DNA of 64,000 bases. It comes from DASSUW01 sp963730535. GTDB lineage: Bacteria > Actinomycetota > Thermoleophilia > Solirubrobacterales > Solirubrobacteraceae. Location: assembly GCA_963730535.1 (NCBI GenBank), contig CAVSRU010000002.1, forward strand, positions 62,001 to 126,000. Reading direction: 5' to 3'. The number at the start of each line of letters is the position of its first letter. Position 1 is the stretch's first letter. Below, piece after piece: positions 60,713-64,000 of the stretch. A program made the position numbers and the translations under genes. A model generated the notes under the pieces. That model had not been told where the DNA came from. It did no database searches and was given only the letters and a program-made list of their open reading frames with translations.

Positions 60713-60726
60713 CCGCGTGCACGCGG
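60713..60726. promoter_or_regulatory. Perfect palindrome upstream of glgB
   Basis: ccgcgtgcacgcgg (60713-60726) is a perfect 14-bp palindrome 70 bases before the glgB start. It is enclosed by a looser pair gccgatcg / cgatcggc (about 60698 and 60746). It could be an operator for glgB or a terminator hairpin for the pseudogene. Confidence 0.4.
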
Positions 60727-60796
60727 GAAGCGCGGTAGCGTCCCCGATCGGCAAGTTCCGGTTGAGGGACCGACTCGAAGGGAACACACTCCGCCG

Positions 60797-62989
<2,193 letters not shown>

Positions 62990-62990
62990 C

Positions 62991-64000
62991 TTGCATCCCG
63001 ATCCGCTGCCGTTTGAGCGCCCCCTCGGCGCCCATCCGCTGCCGGACGGCCGCGCGGAGTTCCGCGTCTGGGCCCTGCATCCGGACGAGGTGAGGCTGCG
63101 CGTGGACGGGCAGGAGCACGCGATGGAGGACGCGGGATTCGGCGTCTACGAGGCGGTCGTGGACGCCGGCCCGGGGGCCGACTACGCGTTCGTGCTCGAC
63201 GGCGCGGAGCTGCCGGATCCGGCCAGCCGCTGGCAGCCGGAGGGCATCCGCGGCCCGTCGCGGCTGCTCGACGCCGGCGCGTTCGAGTGGACCGACGGCG
63301 AGTGGGTGCCGCCCGCCGTCGGAGACCTCGTGCTCTACGAGCTGCACGTCGGCACCTTCACGGCCGAGGGCACGTTCGAGGCCGTCATCCCGTACCTGCG
63401 CGAGCTGCGGGAGCTGGGGATCACCGCGATCGAGCTGATGCCGGTCGGTGAGTTCCCCGGCCGCCACGGCTGGGGCTACGACGGCGTCTACCTGTCGGCC
63501 GCGCAGTCCTCCTACGGCGGCCCGCTCGGCCTCCAGAAGCTGGTCGACGCCGCCCACCGGGAGGGGCTCGCCGTGCTGCTCGACGTCGTCTACAACCACG
63601 TCGGCGCCTCCGGCACGCCGGCGCTGACCGCGTACGGCCCGTACTTCACGTCGCACTACGAGACCCCCTGGGGCGACGCGATCAACTTCGACGACGCCTA
63701 CTCCGGCGCCGTGCGCGAGTGGGTGCTCCAGAGCGCCGAGCAGTGGGTCCGCGACTTCCACCTCGACGGCCTGCGGCTCGACGCTGTCCACGCGATCAAG
63801 GACGGCGGCCCCGAGCACCTGGTGGCGGCGATCGCGCGCCGCACCGAGCCCGCCTTCGTGATCGCCGAGTCCGGCCTCAACGACCCGCAGGTGGTGCGCG
63901 ACGCGATGCGCGGCGGCTGGGGCTGCGACGCGGCCTGGGCCGACGACTTCCACCACGCCCTGCGGGTGCTCCTCACCGGCGACCGCGAGGGCTACTACGC
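62991..64000 (+). CDS. treZ: Malto-oligosyltrehalose trehalohydrolase, 3' end outside window
   Basis: It starts at TTG (62991) one base after the glgB stop, with AGGA ahead. The frame is open to the window edge, giving 336 residues. The beginning, FERPLGAHPLPDGRAEFRVWAL, is the TreZ CBM48-like domain. Then come LYELHVGTFTAEGTFEAVIP, ITAIELMPVGEFPGRHGWGYDGV, DVVYNHVGASG, FHLDGLRLDAVHAI (nucleophile Asp) and FVIAESGLNDPQ (acid/base Glu). It releases trehalose from malto-oligosyltrehalose, the product of TreY; treY is expected nearby to the right. Confidence 0.92.
   Translation, partial: MHPDPLPFERPLGAHPLPDGRAEFRVWALHPDEVRLRVDGQEHAMEDAGFGVYEAVVDAGPGADYAFVLDGAELPDPASRWQPEGIRGPSRLLDAGAFEWTDGEWVPPAVGDLVLYELHVGTFTAEGTFEAVIPYLRELRELGITAIELMPVGEFPGRHGWGYDGVYLSAAQSSYGGPLGLQKLVDAAHREGLAVLLDVVYNHVGASGTPALTAYGPYFTSHYETPWGDAINFDDAYSGAVREWVLQSAEQWVRDFHLDGLRLDAVHAIKDGGPEHLVAAIARRTEPAFVIAESGLNDPQVVRDAMRGGWGCDAAWADDFHHALRVLLTGDREGYY

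Overview
The window is very GC-rich bacterial DNA with tightly packed genes, GTG and TTG starts, ATGA/GTGA stop-start overlaps and almost no intergenic space. The gene set points to a high-GC actinobacterium: GlgE-pathway alpha-glucan/trehalose genes, a large LuxR-type ATPase regulator, a ROK sugar kinase with the actinobacterial zinc motif, a c-di-AMP riboswitch ahead of a cell-wall hydrolase and a CGAAC-N4-GTTCG LexA box. A deep-branching soil lineage of the Thermoleophilia/Solirubrobacterales type is my best guess. That placement is inference; no rRNA or other phylogenetic marker is present.

Layout. 1-9.3 kb: a truncated diguanylate cyclase, an NfeD/SPFH membrane pair, a frameshifted secreted GH15 glucoamylase-like gene, a 1,153-residue kinase-ATPase-kinase protein and an S33-type peptidase. 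9.3-17.4 kb: amidase, GAF-PAS-GAF-PP2C phosphatase, ROK kinase, ECF sigma factor and a 964-residue LuxR/ATPase regulator, all on the minus strand. 17.5-31 kb: mixed small operons (YceH, a two-component pair, 1-Cys peroxiredoxin, a cysteine-desulfurase-like enzyme, a beta-propeller protein, cupins, a DHA2 exporter operon and an orphan histidine kinase). 31-36.4 kb: a formate dehydrogenase operon whose catalytic subunit is read through an in-frame UGA with a convincing bacterial SECIS hairpin, followed by a four-cluster ferredoxin subunit and an NrfD anchor. 36.5-39.9 kb: a plus-strand operon of four genes with touching ends (flippase-like, DedA, DUF2252, small membrane protein). 40-51 kb: LytM/M23 cell-wall hydrolase under a ydaO-type riboswitch, small regulatory and monooxygenase genes, two secreted proteases, a GDSL hydrolase and a methyltransferase. 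50.7-64 kb: glycogen/trehalose metabolism (MalQ, a GlgE-TreS fusion, maltokinase, GlgB and TreZ), with a DinB polymerase under SOS control in between.

How it works together. TreS converts trehalose to maltose, maltokinase makes maltose-1-phosphate, GlgE polymerises it into alpha-1,4-glucan, GlgB branches it, and TreZ (with TreY, presumably beyond the right edge) returns glucan to trehalose. MalQ, the GH15 enzyme and the ROK glucokinase fit as glucan-breakdown and glucose-salvage partners.

The most unusual non-coding signal is a family of four nested palindromic elements (copies at about 18.9, 27.0, 39.9 and 59.7 kb). Each lies directly against the stop codon of a gene. Three share a CGAACTATC/GATAGTTCG hairpin core, and one keeps the same gcgaacgtcaacgg ends around different hairpins. 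I know of no named family that matches. No tRNA, rRNA, CRISPR array, transposase or prophage gene was seen.
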